The notes below the pieces were generated by a model, which did no database searches, was not told where the DNA came from, and saw nothing but the letters and a program-made list of their open reading frames with translations. A stretch of 64,000 bases of DNA. Origin: an uncultured Sphingobacteriales bacterium (GTDB lineage Bacteria > Bacteroidota > Bacteroidia > Chitinophagales > Chitinophagaceae). Location of the stretch: NCBI GenBank assembly GCA_937871285.1, contig CALMQS010000038.1, positions 1 through 64,000 of the forward strand, read 5' to 3'. Positions within the stretch are counted from its first letter, which is position 1; every line of letters begins with the position of its first letter. A program made the translations under genes and the position numbers. Below are positions 18,178 through 26,934 of the stretch, piece after piece.

Positions 18178-19797
18178 CTACAATACAATATTCTGCACCT
18201 GTTCACTCTTATGCGGATAATCGGTATTAAAATGAAGCCCCCGGCTTTCGTGCCTGAACTGGGCCGATTTAACGATGAGGTATCCTACGGTGATCATATT
18301 GCGCAACTGGCAAAGCTGTGGCGATACTTCCGTGGTTTTATACAGCTCTTCCGTTTCTTCATGCATCATATCTAACCGGCGCATAGCGCGCTCCAGGCGG
18401 GTATTGGTTCTTACAATGCCCACGTAATCGCTCATCAGCAACTGCAGCTCTTTCAAACTCTGGGTAATCAGGATCATCTCTTTAGGAGCAGTGGTTCCTT
18501 CGGCCCGCCAGTCGGGTATGGCATCCCGGCGCCAGCTTCCCCATTCCTCCGCCGAAGTGTTCTTTATTTTTTTTACGGCATCCACGTAAGCCCTGTGCGC
18601 AAATACCATTGCTTCAAGAAGAGAGTTGCTGGCCAGCCTGTTGGCGCCATGCAGGCCCGTTGAGGCACATTCGCCCGCCGCATATAAATGGCGGATGGAA
18701 GTTCTTGCCCATTCATCCGTTTTAATACCCCCGCAACTGTAATGTGCGGCCGGCGCTACGGGAATCATATTTTTAGCCACATCAATACCAATGGATAAGC
18801 ACTTTTCGTGGATATTGGGAAAGTGATGCAGGAATTTTTCCTGATCCATATGGCGGCAATCCAACCACACATGCTCCGTTCCGGTTCTTTTCATTTCATT
18901 GTCTATGGCTCTTGCCACAATATCGCGCGGGGCCAGGTCTTTGCGGGCATCATATCTTTCCATAAAAGCTTCGCCATCACTATTGCGCAGTATACCTCCA
19001 TCGCCCCGTACGGCTTCTGTTATCAGAAAAGCCTGTCCCTTTACACCCGGTTCGTATAAGGCAGTAGGATGAAACTGAATAAACTCCATATTTTCAATCC
19101 GGCCTTTGGCCCTGTAGGCCATCGCTACTCCGTCGCCGGTGGCAATAACGGGGTTGGTAGTAGTACGGTACACCTGCCCGTTACCTCCTGTAGCCAGCAG
19201 GGTAATACCTGCTCTTACTTTTTCAATTTTTTTTGTACGGAGGTTCAATGCATACACGCCGAAGCACTCGATATCGGGGGTAGACTTGGTAACCAGATAA
19301 CCTAAGTGATGCTGTGTAATAATATCTACTACAAAGCAGTGGGTGACCACCTCAATATTGGGTTGCGACTTTATTGCGTTTAAGAGCGCCCTTTCCATTT
19401 CCCTGCCGGTTACATCTTTATGATGCAGTATACGAAATTCGCTATGGCCGCCTTCCTTACCGAGCGCATAATCGCCATCCTGGTCTTTGTCGAACTTAGC
19501 GCCCCAGCTAATGATCTCCCTTATCCTGTCTACACCTTCCCGCACTACGATCTCCACCGTTTTCTCATTACATAAGCCATCGCCGGCAATGAGTGTATCT
19601 TCAATATGCTTTTCAAAACTGTCGTTTTCATTATCCCATACACCGGCTATGCCGCCCTGGGCATATTTGGTATTGGTTTCATCGGAAGTGGTTTTGGTGA
19701 AAATGATTACTTTTTTATCGGGGCAGTCGTTGGCAACTTTTAACGCATAGGTAAGTCCTGCAATGCCGGAACCTATAACAAGAAAATCGGTGTGCAT
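18178..19797 (-). CDS. nadB: L-aspartate oxidase
   Basis: FAD enzyme of de novo NAD synthesis. It oxidises L-aspartate to iminoaspartate, which NadA (at 55975 in this window) condenses to quinolinate. The N-terminal dinucleotide motif is VIGSGIAGLTYALKVA (about 6-21). Family blocks follow: TKYAQGGIAGVW, MEFIQFHPTALY, FLITEAVRGDGGILRN, DLAPRDIVARAI and the FAD-binding GECASTGLHGANRLASNSL. A C-terminal helical domain ends the 539-residue protein. The start is the ATG at 19797, which puts the Rossmann motif near the N-terminus; an in-frame extension upstream lacks similarity. Unlike many bacteria, nadA is not adjacent. Confidence 0.95.
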   Translation of the reverse strand: MHTDFLVIGSGIAGLTYALKVANDCPDKKVIIFTKTTSDETNTKYAQGGIAGVWDNENDSFEKHIEDTLIAGDGLCNEKTVEIVVREGVDRIREIISWGAKFDKDQDGDYALGKEGGHSEFRILHHKDVTGREMERALLNAIKSQPNIEVVTHCFVVDIITQHHLGYLVTKSTPDIECFGVYALNLRTKKIEKVRAGITLLATGGNGQVYRTTTNPVIATGDGVAMAYRAKGRIENMEFIQFHPTALYEPGVKGQAFLITEAVRGDGGILRNSDGEAFMERYDARKDLAPRDIVARAIDNEMKRTGTEHVWLDCRHMDQEKFLHHFPNIHEKCLSIGIDVAKNMIPVAPAAHYSCGGIKTDEWARTSIRHLYAAGECASTGLHGANRLASNSLLEAMVFAHRAYVDAVKKIKNTSAEEWGSWRRDAIPDWRAEGTTAPKEMILITQSLKELQLLMSDYVGIVRTNTRLERAMRRLDMMHEETEELYKTTEVSPQLCQLRNMITVGYLIVKSAQFRHESRGLHFNTDYPHKSEQVQNIVL

Positions 19798-19849
19798 GGT
19801 TATTGATGAATATTTAATGCAAGGTAAGATGGACAAATTGAAAATGAGG

Positions 19850-20110
19850 AAAAGGTCCGTATTTGAAATTTAATATCTGAAATTTGAGATGGAACCGGTA
19901 CTGATTTCTGATGTTTTCTTCGTATTTCAGGGTTTGAAGTTTATCCGCCCCGGCGGACAGGCCTGCCTGCCGATAGGCAAGTTTGTTTCTTGTGCTTTGT
20001 ATTCCCTCGGATTTCGAAATTTAATATTTGGATTTGAGACTTGTTTGGTTCTTGTGATTTGTCTTTTTGTGCTTTGTATTTCGTATTTCCCGGCTTCGGA
20101 TTTAATTTCC
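19850..20110. repeat. Word-like intergenic repeat tract, copy 2
   Basis: It lies between the divergent nadB and hemA genes. The 55 bases 20008-20062 match 63393-63447 with three mismatches. A GC-rich insert (about 19943-19980) contains CGCCCCGGCGGACAGGCCTG, a module of the kind often scattered in Bacteroidota genomes. Confidence 0.75.
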
Positions 20111-20126
20111 CACCCACAACCTATCC

Positions 20127-20140
20127 CTGATTTTAATCAG
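20127..20140. promoter_or_regulatory. Possible CRP/FNR-type operator upstream of hemA
   Basis: CTGATTTTAATCAG is a perfect palindrome around a 4-base centre and differs from TTGAT-N4-ATCAA only in the outermost base of each arm. It is about 100 bases upstream of the predicted hemA transcription start. Confidence 0.25.
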
Positions 20141-20221
20141 TTCAATAAATGATTTTGAGCAGTTTACGCAGAGATGACGATTTTATGACAATGTGCTGAC
20201 GGTAAGATGGCAGTTGTCTGC

Positions 20222-20229
20222 TACATTTG
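20222..20229 (+). promoter_or_regulatory. -7 promoter element of hemA
   Basis: TACATTTG matches TAnnTTTG and ends nine bases before the hemA ATG at 20239, so the heme operon transcript would start at or very near the first codon. Confidence 0.4.
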
Positions 20230-20238
20230 CACCTGTTT

Positions 20239-21477
20239 ATGTTACACCCTGACACATACGATGTTTGTAGCGGATTAGACCATTTTGTTATTATTGGTGT
20301 TAATTATCATAACGCCGATACCTCCACCCGCAGCAGCTTTGCAGTATCTGATGCCGCTTACGGCAGGATCACTGAACAGGCTATACAAAAGGGAATTACA
20401 GATATTTTTGTGCTCTCTACCTGCAACAGAACCGAGGTATACGGCATTGCCGGCGCCGGCGCGTTAACAGACCTGCTGTGTGAAGCCACAGGCAATACGG
20501 TTCAGGGGTTTAAGCAACACGGATATGTGCATCATGGAATCAATGCCGTAATGCACCTCTTTAAAGTAGCCGCAGGGTTAGATTCCCAGATCCTCGGGGA
20601 TTATGAAATTTTGATGCAATTAAAAAAAGCAACAAAATACGCAAAAGAAAAGGGTTTACTCGGTACTTTATTAGACAGGCTTGTAAACTTCTCGCTTCAG
20701 GCTTCCAAAAGGATCAAATCGGAAACCCGCCTCAGTACCGGAACCGTTTCCGTGGCCTACGCCGCCATTGAAGTAATACGCGAAAAAGTAAAGGATATTG
20801 AACATAAAAATATTTTACTGGTTGGGGCAGGCAAGTTTGGCTGTAACGTGGCTAAAAATATCAATGAATACTTTCCGGGCGCTACGGTACGCATTACAAA
20901 CCGTACACATCAGAAAGCGGTAGCATTTGCACAGCAATACCAACTGGAATGCGTTCCCTATGAGCAGCTTGGCATTATTGCAAATGAAAGTGATGTGCTG
21001 ATTGCCAGCACTACTGCCGAAGATTTTACTATTCTTCCCGGGTTCTTTCCTGTACAAAAGCCCAGGCTGCTGTTAGACCTTTCTGTACCCAAAAGCATTG
21101 ATCCCGATGTAGAATCATTGCCGGGTACCACGCTAATGGATGTAGATGAAATATCCGCTATCCTCCATAACACTTTCGCTATGCGGAAGGCGGAAGTGCC
21201 TAAAGCATTGGCCATCATTCAGGAAACCCTGGGCGAGTTTGTGGAATGGCATAAAATATTTTTACACCGTCATTTTTTGGGTGAGGTAAAATCCAAATTG
21301 TATGAATTAAGCGAAACACGTGCCTGTATAATGCCGGATAGCAACGAAAAAGAGGTTACAGATGCAAGAATACAGAAAGCCGTGAAGACGCTTGCCGTGG
21401 ACCTTCGTACACATACCGCAAAAGGCTGCCAATACATCAGCACGATCAATAAGTATCTGCAAATGGATCCTTCATAA
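20239..21477 (+). CDS. hemA: Glutamyl-tRNA reductase
   Basis: First committed enzyme of C5-pathway heme synthesis. It reduces glutamyl-tRNA to glutamate-1-semialdehyde with NADPH. The catalytic Cys62 lies in LSTCNRTEVYG; the substrate loop LDSQILGDYEI follows; the NADPH-binding motif is LLVGAGKFGCNVAKN; a C-terminal dimerisation domain ends the 412 residues. A TTG at 20227 is in frame but overlaps the promoter element, so ATG 20239 is chosen. It opens a collinear heme gene set in which hemC follows after 59 bases. The product feeds HemL, encoded about 5.5 kb downstream. Confidence 0.96.
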   Translation: MLHPDTYDVCSGLDHFVIIGVNYHNADTSTRSSFAVSDAAYGRITEQAIQKGITDIFVLSTCNRTEVYGIAGAGALTDLLCEATGNTVQGFKQHGYVHHGINAVMHLFKVAAGLDSQILGDYEILMQLKKATKYAKEKGLLGTLLDRLVNFSLQASKRIKSETRLSTGTVSVAYAAIEVIREKVKDIEHKNILLVGAGKFGCNVAKNINEYFPGATVRITNRTHQKAVAFAQQYQLECVPYEQLGIIANESDVLIASTTAEDFTILPGFFPVQKPRLLLDLSVPKSIDPDVESLPGTTLMDVDEISAILHNTFAMRKAEVPKALAIIQETLGEFVEWHKIFLHRHFLGEVKSKLYELSETRACIMPDSNEKEVTDARIQKAVKTLAVDLRTHTAKGCQYISTINKYLQMDPS

Positions 21478-21536
21478 AGAGAGGAGATAGCAACCCCTCA
21501 TGTTTCTGAAAATTTCCGTTTAAGTATAACCCGTTC

Positions 21537-22514
21537 ATGAAGCATATAGTAAAAATTGGCACACGTGATAGTGCGTTAGCCGTTTGGCAGGCAAAAAAGG
21601 TTCAAACGCTTTTGGCAGAGCAGGATGTGGCCTCAACCTTAGTATATATAAAAAGCGAGGGCGACATCAATCTTACCGTACCGCTGTACGAAATAGGCGT
21701 GCAGGGCATTTTCACCAAAGCCCTTGATGTGGCATTGCTTCAAAAAAATATTGACGTTGCCGTACATTCCTATAAAGATGTACCTACGCAACTGGCAAAA
21801 GGAATAGTGAAGGCGGCCGTACTCAAACGCGATTCGTACAAAGATGTTTTAATATATAAAGCCGGAACACCACTATTAGAAGAATCACTTGGGTTTGCCG
21901 GTGGAAAATGGCTTCAGAAAAACAGTGATGTAGCAGGAGAAATAACCAGCTTCACCATTGCTACCAGCAGCATACGGCGCAGGGCACAATGGCTGCACCG
22001 CTACCCGCATCATACTATAGACAATTTACGCGGAAACATTAACAGCAGGCTCAGAAAGCTGGAGGAAAGCAACTGGCAGGGAGCCATTTTTGCCGCTGCC
22101 GGGCTGGATCGCATTAACCTGCGTCCACCAGCAAGCATCGAATTAGACTGGATGCTGCCTGCCCCGGCGCAGGGGGCCGTGGTGGCTGTTTGCCGTGCCG
22201 AAGACCAATGGCTTAGAGATATTTTTATATCCTTAAATGATATGCATACGGATATATGCACCGGGGCCGAGCGCGATTTTTTACGTGCCTTATCCGGCGG
22301 CTGTTCTACACCCATAAGCGCATTGGCACAAATTGATGATGGCTTTCTTCACTTTAAAGGAAGCATTACTTCGGTTAACGGGAAAGAAACAATAGAAACG
22401 GAAAGAAAAACGGAGCTGAATAAAATGGAAGACACCGGTAAAGAAGCCGCCCTGGAAATTTTAGCTAATGGCGGAGATAAAATAATTGAATCTATCCGGA
22501 ATGGCGGAAAATAA
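21537..22514 (+). CDS. hemC: Hydroxymethylbilane synthase
   Basis: Porphobilinogen deaminase: it links four porphobilinogen units into hydroxymethylbilane. KIGTRDSALAVWQA opens the protein; VAVHSYKDVPTQL carries the active-site Lys and Asp; TSSIRRRAQW and DNLRGNINSRLRKL bind the chain. The dipyrromethane cofactor attaches to Cys256 in LSGGCSTPISA. 325 residues is slightly above the usual 300-315. The last 14 bases overlap hemD, indicating translational coupling. Confidence 0.96.
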   Translation: MKHIVKIGTRDSALAVWQAKKVQTLLAEQDVASTLVYIKSEGDINLTVPLYEIGVQGIFTKALDVALLQKNIDVAVHSYKDVPTQLAKGIVKAAVLKRDSYKDVLIYKAGTPLLEESLGFAGGKWLQKNSDVAGEITSFTIATSSIRRRAQWLHRYPHHTIDNLRGNINSRLRKLEESNWQGAIFAAAGLDRINLRPPASIELDWMLPAPAQGAVVAVCRAEDQWLRDIFISLNDMHTDICTGAERDFLRALSGGCSTPISALAQIDDGFLHFKGSITSVNGKETIETERKTELNKMEDTGKEAALEILANGGDKIIESIRNGGK

Positions 22515-23199
22515 AATTGAAATATTATCAACGCGGGAGCTAAACACTGCATTGCTGCAAAAGGCAGCCTTGCAAAATATAAATGTGGAGGCCAACGCTT
22601 TTATAAAAATTATACCGGAAGTTTCGCAGGAAACAAGGGCGTTAATTCAATCACTGGCCCAGCAGCAGCTCACCGTTATCTTTACAAGTGTTAATGCGGT
22701 TAATGTCATCACCACACAACTAACCGTTGTTCCTGCATGGAAAATTTTTTGTATAGGCGGCGCTACTAAAAACGCTTTACTCCGTTTTTTCAACGCCTCC
22801 TCCATTATAGCCTCTGCAAAAAATGCCATCCTGCTTTCCGAAAAAATAATGGCATATGGAAATGTAAAAGAAGTGGTATTCATTTGCGGAAACAGCCGGA
22901 TGGATCATTTACCCGACAGGCTCGGCGCTGCGGGCATAAAGGTAAACGAGCTGGTGGTGTACCAAACGGTAAGCACGCCAATAGCCACTGTAAAGGATTA
23001 TGGAGGTATATTGTTTTTTAGTCCCAGCGCCGTGCATAGTTTTTTTTCCATCAATACCCTCCCTGTGCACACGGTATTGTTTTCCATTGGTGAATCTACT
23101 ACTGCAGCAATAGCCGCCTACTGCAGCAATAAAGTGGTCACCAGCTCATGGCCAGCGGAAACAGACATGCTGGACATGGTTACAGCTTATTTTAAATGA
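22501..23199 (+). CDS. hemD: Uroporphyrinogen-III synthase
   Basis: Cyclises hydroxymethylbilane with inversion of ring D to uroporphyrinogen III. Two alternating Rossmann-like domains are seen, with conserved scraps only ([40 protein letters not shown]), as usual for this divergent family. 232 residues is normal. The start at 22501 is inside the hemC reading frame (14-base overlap). Its stop overlaps the hemE start as ATGA. Position between hemC and hemE makes the call firm. Confidence 0.92.
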   Translation: MAENKIEILSTRELNTALLQKAALQNINVEANAFIKIIPEVSQETRALIQSLAQQQLTVIFTSVNAVNVITTQLTVVPAWKIFCIGGATKNALLRFFNASSIIASAKNAILLSEKIMAYGNVKEVVFICGNSRMDHLPDRLGAAGIKVNELVVYQTVSTPIATVKDYGGILFFSPSAVHSFFSINTLPVHTVLFSIGESTTAAIAAYCSNKVVTSSWPAETDMLDMVTAYFK

Positions 23200-24236
23200 T
23201 TATGAAGAACGATTTATTATTAAAAGCACTCAGCGGTAAACCTGTAGAACGCCCGCCGGTTTGGATGATGCGGCAGGCAGGCCGTTATTTACCCCAGTAC
23301 ATGAAGCTGCGGGAAAAATATGGTTTTTTTGAGCGTTGCCAAACCCCTGAGCTGGCATGCGAAATTACTTTGCAGCCCGTAGATATCATTGGCGTGGATG
23401 CGGCTATCCTTTTTTCTGATATACTGGTAGTGCCGCAGGCTATGGGGCTTGAAGTGCAGTTGATAGAAAGTAAGGGGCCCTTTCTGCCAAACCCCGTAAA
23501 GACCGCTTCCGATTTACACCGGGTATGTATACCCGATGTGCACGAAAAGCTGCAATATGTGTTTGATGCCATACAACTGATTAAAAAAGAATTGAACAGC
23601 CGTGTGCCGCTTATCGGCTTTGCAGGAGCGCCCTGGACCCTATTATGCTATATGGTACAGGGTAAAGGCAGTAAAACCTTTGACGAGGCCAAAGCTTTTT
23701 GTTATACCCAGCCCCGGGTGGCACATCAACTGCTGCAAATGATCACCGACACTACCATTGCTTACCTCGAAGCGCAGGTGGAAGCCGGGGCGGATGTGAT
23801 CCAGGTATTCGACAGTTGGGGCGGGCTGCTAAGTCCTGCTGATTTCGAAACCATTTCCTTACAATACATCCGGCAGATCGTAACCGCGTTAAAAGACAAA
23901 GTACCGGTTATTGTTTTTGCCAAGGGAGCATGGCATTCTTTGGATGCTATGGCAGAAACGGGCGCACAGGCACTGGGCATTGACTGGTGCATTACCCCGC
24001 AAATGGCCCGGAGCTTAGCGGGAGATAAAGTAACTTTACAGGGTAATTTCGATCCCGCAAAACTATTGTCACCCATCCCTGTTATTAAAAAAGAAGTGGA
24101 AGCAATGCTTGCCGCTTTTGGCGGGGAAAGATATATCGCAAATCTCGGGCATGGTATTTTACCCAATATACCCGTTGATCATGCCCGCGCATTTGTAGAT
24201 ACGGTTAAGGGATGGAGCAACGGGAGGGCGCAATAA
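23196..24236 (+). CDS. hemE: Uroporphyrinogen decarboxylase
   Basis: Removes four carboxyl groups from uroporphyrinogen III to give coproporphyrinogen III. The N-terminal signature [16 protein letters not shown] carries the substrate-binding Arg residues. The family block [18 protein letters not shown], the FDSWGG loop and GNFDPAKLL near the end are all present, as is [14 protein letters not shown]. 346 residues is typical. Two starts, 23196 and 23202, are possible (ATGATTATG); the first overlaps hemD by four bases. Confidence 0.96.
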   Translation: MIMKNDLLLKALSGKPVERPPVWMMRQAGRYLPQYMKLREKYGFFERCQTPELACEITLQPVDIIGVDAAILFSDILVVPQAMGLEVQLIESKGPFLPNPVKTASDLHRVCIPDVHEKLQYVFDAIQLIKKELNSRVPLIGFAGAPWTLLCYMVQGKGSKTFDEAKAFCYTQPRVAHQLLQMITDTTIAYLEAQVEAGADVIQVFDSWGGLLSPADFETISLQYIRQIVTALKDKVPVIVFAKGAWHSLDAMAETGAQALGIDWCITPQMARSLAGDKVTLQGNFDPAKLLSPIPVIKKEVEAMLAAFGGERYIANLGHGILPNIPVDHARAFVDTVKGWSNGRAQ

Positions 24237-24287
24237 AACGCATTTTAATGAAAACCTGAATGGGCTGTATTAAATAAACGAAAAGAA

Positions 24288-25253
24288 ATGAAAACCCATA
24301 ATCTGTCGGGCATTGACGAATCATTCACCATTCACCATTCACAACTCACTACTAACAGTTGGATCAGTTATATACATGATCTTCAAAACCATATTTGCCA
24401 TGCAGTAGAGCAGGAAGATGGGGAAGCCGGGTTTGTGGAAGATAACTGGGACCGGGACGAAGGAGGAGGAGGAAGAACCAGAGTGATATCGAATGGAAAG
24501 GTATTTGAAAAGGCAGGTGTAAATACATCGGTTGTGCACGGCAAAGTAAATGACGCCATGCGAAACCAGTTGAAGATCAATGGCGATAGCTGGTTTGCCT
24601 GCGGGCTTAGTATTGTTATACACCCGCTTAACCCTTTTGTGCCTACGGTACACGCTAACTGGCGCTACTTTGAGCTATACGATACGGCAGGAAAGATAAC
24701 AGACCGGTGGCTTGGCGGAGGCGCCGACCTTACCCCTTATTATTTGTTTGAGGAAGACGCGCGACACTTTCATCAAACCCTTCGCGATGCCATGCAGCCC
24801 TTTGGGGAAGCGCTATATCCAAAGTTTAAGCGGCAATGCGATACCTATTTCTCTAATACCCACCGCGGTAATGAAATGCGGGGGATCGGCGGCGTGTTTT
24901 ATGATTATCTCCGCCCGCTGAATGATGAAGACGCTAACCGGTTATTCGCCTTTCAGCAGGCTAACGGCAATTGCTTTATTAATGCCTACCTGCCGGTTGT
25001 TGCTAAAAGAAAAAACACGGAATGGAACGAAAAGCATAAGCACTGGCAGGAGATCCGCAGGGGACGTTATGTTGAGTTTAACCTCATACACGACAGGGGC
25101 ACCCTGTTCGGTTTAAAAACCAATGGAAGAACCGAGAGCATACTCATGAGCCTGCCACCCACTGTACGATTTGAATATAATTATCAGCCCGAAGCAGGGA
25201 GTGAAGAAGATAAACTGCTGCAGGTTTGTTTGCATCCGCAGGAGTGGGTGTGA
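24288..25253 (+). CDS. hemF: Oxygen-dependent coproporphyrinogen III oxidase
   Basis: Oxidatively decarboxylates coproporphyrinogen III to protoporphyrinogen IX using O2, so the strain makes heme aerobically. Landmarks are the DEGGGGRTRVISNG loop, WFACGLSIVIHPLNPF-like block, YFELYDTAGKITDRWLGGGA, DLTPYYLFEEDARHFH and a C-terminal YVEFNLIHDRGTLFGL. The first 25 residues (to about TTNSW) look unrelated to the family and are encoded by a TTCACCATTCAC-type repeat that also occurs before hemL, so either the true start is later (no in-frame ATG exists) or the gene has absorbed a repeat as its 5' end. Confidence 0.93.
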   Translation: MKTHNLSGIDESFTIHHSQLTTNSWISYIHDLQNHICHAVEQEDGEAGFVEDNWDRDEGGGGRTRVISNGKVFEKAGVNTSVVHGKVNDAMRNQLKINGDSWFACGLSIVIHPLNPFVPTVHANWRYFELYDTAGKITDRWLGGGADLTPYYLFEEDARHFHQTLRDAMQPFGEALYPKFKRQCDTYFSNTHRGNEMRGIGGVFYDYLRPLNDEDANRLFAFQQANGNCFINAYLPVVAKRKNTEWNEKHKHWQEIRRGRYVEFNLIHDRGTLFGLKTNGRTESILMSLPPTVRFEYNYQPEAGSEEDKLLQVCLHPQEWV

Positions 25254-25267
25254 GGGTAAAATTAAGC

Positions 25268-25360
25268 CCGAAGCCGGAATTTCGAAATCCGAGGGAATAC
25301 AAAGCATCAAGAAACAAATAACAAGAAACAAATAAAATTCAAATATTAAATTCAAAGCAG
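25268..25360. repeat. Word-like intergenic repeat, copy 3
   Basis: It lies between hemF and hemB, in the orientation opposite to copies 1 and 2. Bases 25276-25350 are identical to 25576-25650 except for one position, exactly 300 bases apart. Confidence 0.8.
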
Positions 25361-25476
25361 AATACAATTTCAATGCTCAAAAAAAATAGCTATAATACGG
25401 ACTACTGAAAAATGAGAAAGCAGCAGCGAAATGAAGTAGAAATCACAGTAGCAGAAAAGCACTATCAAGGCTCCTT

Positions 25477-25548
25477 CCCGAAAACGGGCAGTAATCGTTT
25501 TCGGGCGGCTTTTTTGGTTACTTTTTTTCCGCAAAAAAAGTGACAAAC
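25477..25548 (+). terminator. Tandem hairpins between hemF and hemB
   Basis: CCCGAAAACG (25477-25486) pairs perfectly with CGTTTTCGGG (25496-25505), then CGGCTTTTTT follows, a classic intrinsic terminator. A second stem of about 12 pairs (GTTACTTTTTTT with AAAAAAAGTGAC, about 25517-25545) follows at once; this second module is of a type widely scattered in Bacteroidota. Together they may separate hemACDEF from hemB. Confidence 0.6.
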
Positions 25549-25567
25549 AGTAAAAGACAATTTAACT

Positions 25568-25690
25568 CCGAGGCTGGAATTTCGAAATCCGAGGGAATAC
25601 AAAGCATCAAGAAACAAATCACAAGAAACAAATAAAATTCAAATATTAAATCCGAAGCCTTAAATCCGAAAAACGAAGCCAAATGCAACG
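25568..25690. repeat. Word-like intergenic repeat, copy 4
   Basis: Direct copy of the tract at 25268-25360 plus a further TTAAATCCGAAAAACGAAGC part. It directly precedes hemB, so any hemB promoter must lie inside or just after it. Confidence 0.8.
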
Positions 25691-25724
25691 ATAAACTACA
25701 AACAACAAATATCAAACTGATACC

Positions 25725-26699
25725 ATGTACTTACAACGCAGAAACCGTATACTTCGCAGCAATGCAGCCATTCGCAGCATGGTAGCCGAAACGGTATTAA
25801 CGCCCAATGATTTTATTGCGCCCCTTTTTATTGATGAAGGTAGGGATATCGCTTACGAAATTCCTTCCATGCCCGGATATTACCGTTATTCGGTTGACAA
25901 TACGGTTAAAGAAGTAAAAACACTGTGGAGCATGGGCATTAAAAGCGTTTTGCTTTTCATAAAATGCAAAGACGAATGGAAAGACAATACGGGCAAAGAA
26001 GCATGGAACGAAAACGGGCTGATGCAACGCAGCATTAAAGCCATTAAAGATGCGGTGCCGGAAATGATCGTAATGACGGATGTGGCACTGGATCCTTATT
26101 CTGAATACGGCCATGACGGCATCGTAAAAAACAGAAAGATATTAAATGATGAAACGGTTGAAGCCCTTGTAAAAATGAGCCTGAGCCATGCCCTGGCAGG
26201 CGCCGATTTTGTTGCGCCCAGCGATATGATGGATGGCCGCATTGGCGCCATCCGGAAAGCGCTGGAAGAAAATCGTTTTACCCATACCGGCATTATGTCG
26301 TATAGCGCTAAATACGCTTCCTGCTTTTACGGGCCGTTTCGCGATGCATTGGATAGTGCACCCGGCTTTGGTGATAAAAAAACCTACCAGATGAATTATG
26401 CCAACCGCATAGAAGCCGTGAATGAAACACTGAGGGATATTGATGAGGGCGCCGATATTGTAATGGTAAAACCGGCTATGGCTTATCTTGATATTATAAG
26501 AGAAATAAAAAATACCGTTACCGTTCCAGTAAGCGCGTATCATGTAAGCGGGGAATACGCCATGATAAAAGCCGCGGCAAAAATGGGCTGGCTCGATGAG
26601 TCAAAAGCCATTATAGAAAGCCTTACTGCTATCAAACGCGCTGGTGCTGATCTTATAGCTACTTATTTTGCAAAAGATGCGGCGGGGATGTTGACCTGA
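25725..26699 (+). CDS. hemB: Porphobilinogen synthase (ALA dehydratase)
   Basis: Condenses two 5-aminolevulinate molecules to porphobilinogen. The two Schiff-base lysines are Lys196 (YSAKYASCFYGPFRDA) and Lys249 (VMVKPAMAY). The metal loop reads DVALDPYSEYGHDG: Asp replaces the Cys residues of zinc enzymes, so it belongs to the magnesium-type class. APSDMMDGRIGAIR and VSAYHVSGEYAMIKAA are further family blocks. 324 residues is standard. It follows a terminator-like hairpin, so it may be transcribed separately from hemACDEF. Confidence 0.96.
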   Translation: MYLQRRNRILRSNAAIRSMVAETVLTPNDFIAPLFIDEGRDIAYEIPSMPGYYRYSVDNTVKEVKTLWSMGIKSVLLFIKCKDEWKDNTGKEAWNENGLMQRSIKAIKDAVPEMIVMTDVALDPYSEYGHDGIVKNRKILNDETVEALVKMSLSHALAGADFVAPSDMMDGRIGAIRKALEENRFTHTGIMSYSAKYASCFYGPFRDALDSAPGFGDKKTYQMNYANRIEAVNETLRDIDEGADIVMVKPAMAYLDIIREIKNTVTVPVSAYHVSGEYAMIKAAAKMGWLDESKAIIESLTAIKRAGADLIATYFAKDAAGMLT

Positions 26700-26735
26700 G
26701 GAAGGTGAATGGTGAATGAGGCAATGGTGAATGAA
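26700..26735. repeat. GGTGAATG-type repeat, left arm
   Basis: A repeat of GGTGAATG and GGCAATGGTGAATG words just after the hemB stop. It is the approximate reverse complement of 26896-26934, so the 232-base hemB-hemL gap is bracketed by inverted arms. A 25-codon frame at about 26811 inside the gap is not supported as a gene. Confidence 0.55.
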
Positions 26736-26895
26736 TAGACAGCATATGAGATGTAAGTGTAAAACAATTATTTTGCAGCCAGTGATTTAAACTATTTGAA
26801 TAATATTGACATGAAAAATATAGAAGAAAAGATGGTCAGCACCTTTAAATTATTGACGGGGTTAATACTATCTTGTTCAAAGCATTAATATAGGC

Positions 26896-26934
26896 ATCGC
26901 CCAATCACTATTCACCATTCACTTATTCACCATG
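26896..26934. repeat. ATTCACCATTCAC-type repeat, right arm
   Basis: CTATTCACCATTCACTTATT runs straight into the hemL ATG. It shares words with the hemF 5' coding region (about 24322-24345) and is complementary to 26700-26735. Confidence 0.55.

Noticed and set aside
25113..25715. Minus-strand open frames across the hemF-hemB spacer
   Set aside because: They are formed by the intergenic repeat tracts and give near-identical low-complexity peptides; no family match.
26811..26889. 25-codon frame in the hemB-hemL gap
   Set aside because: Too short, no family, and enclosed by inverted repeats.
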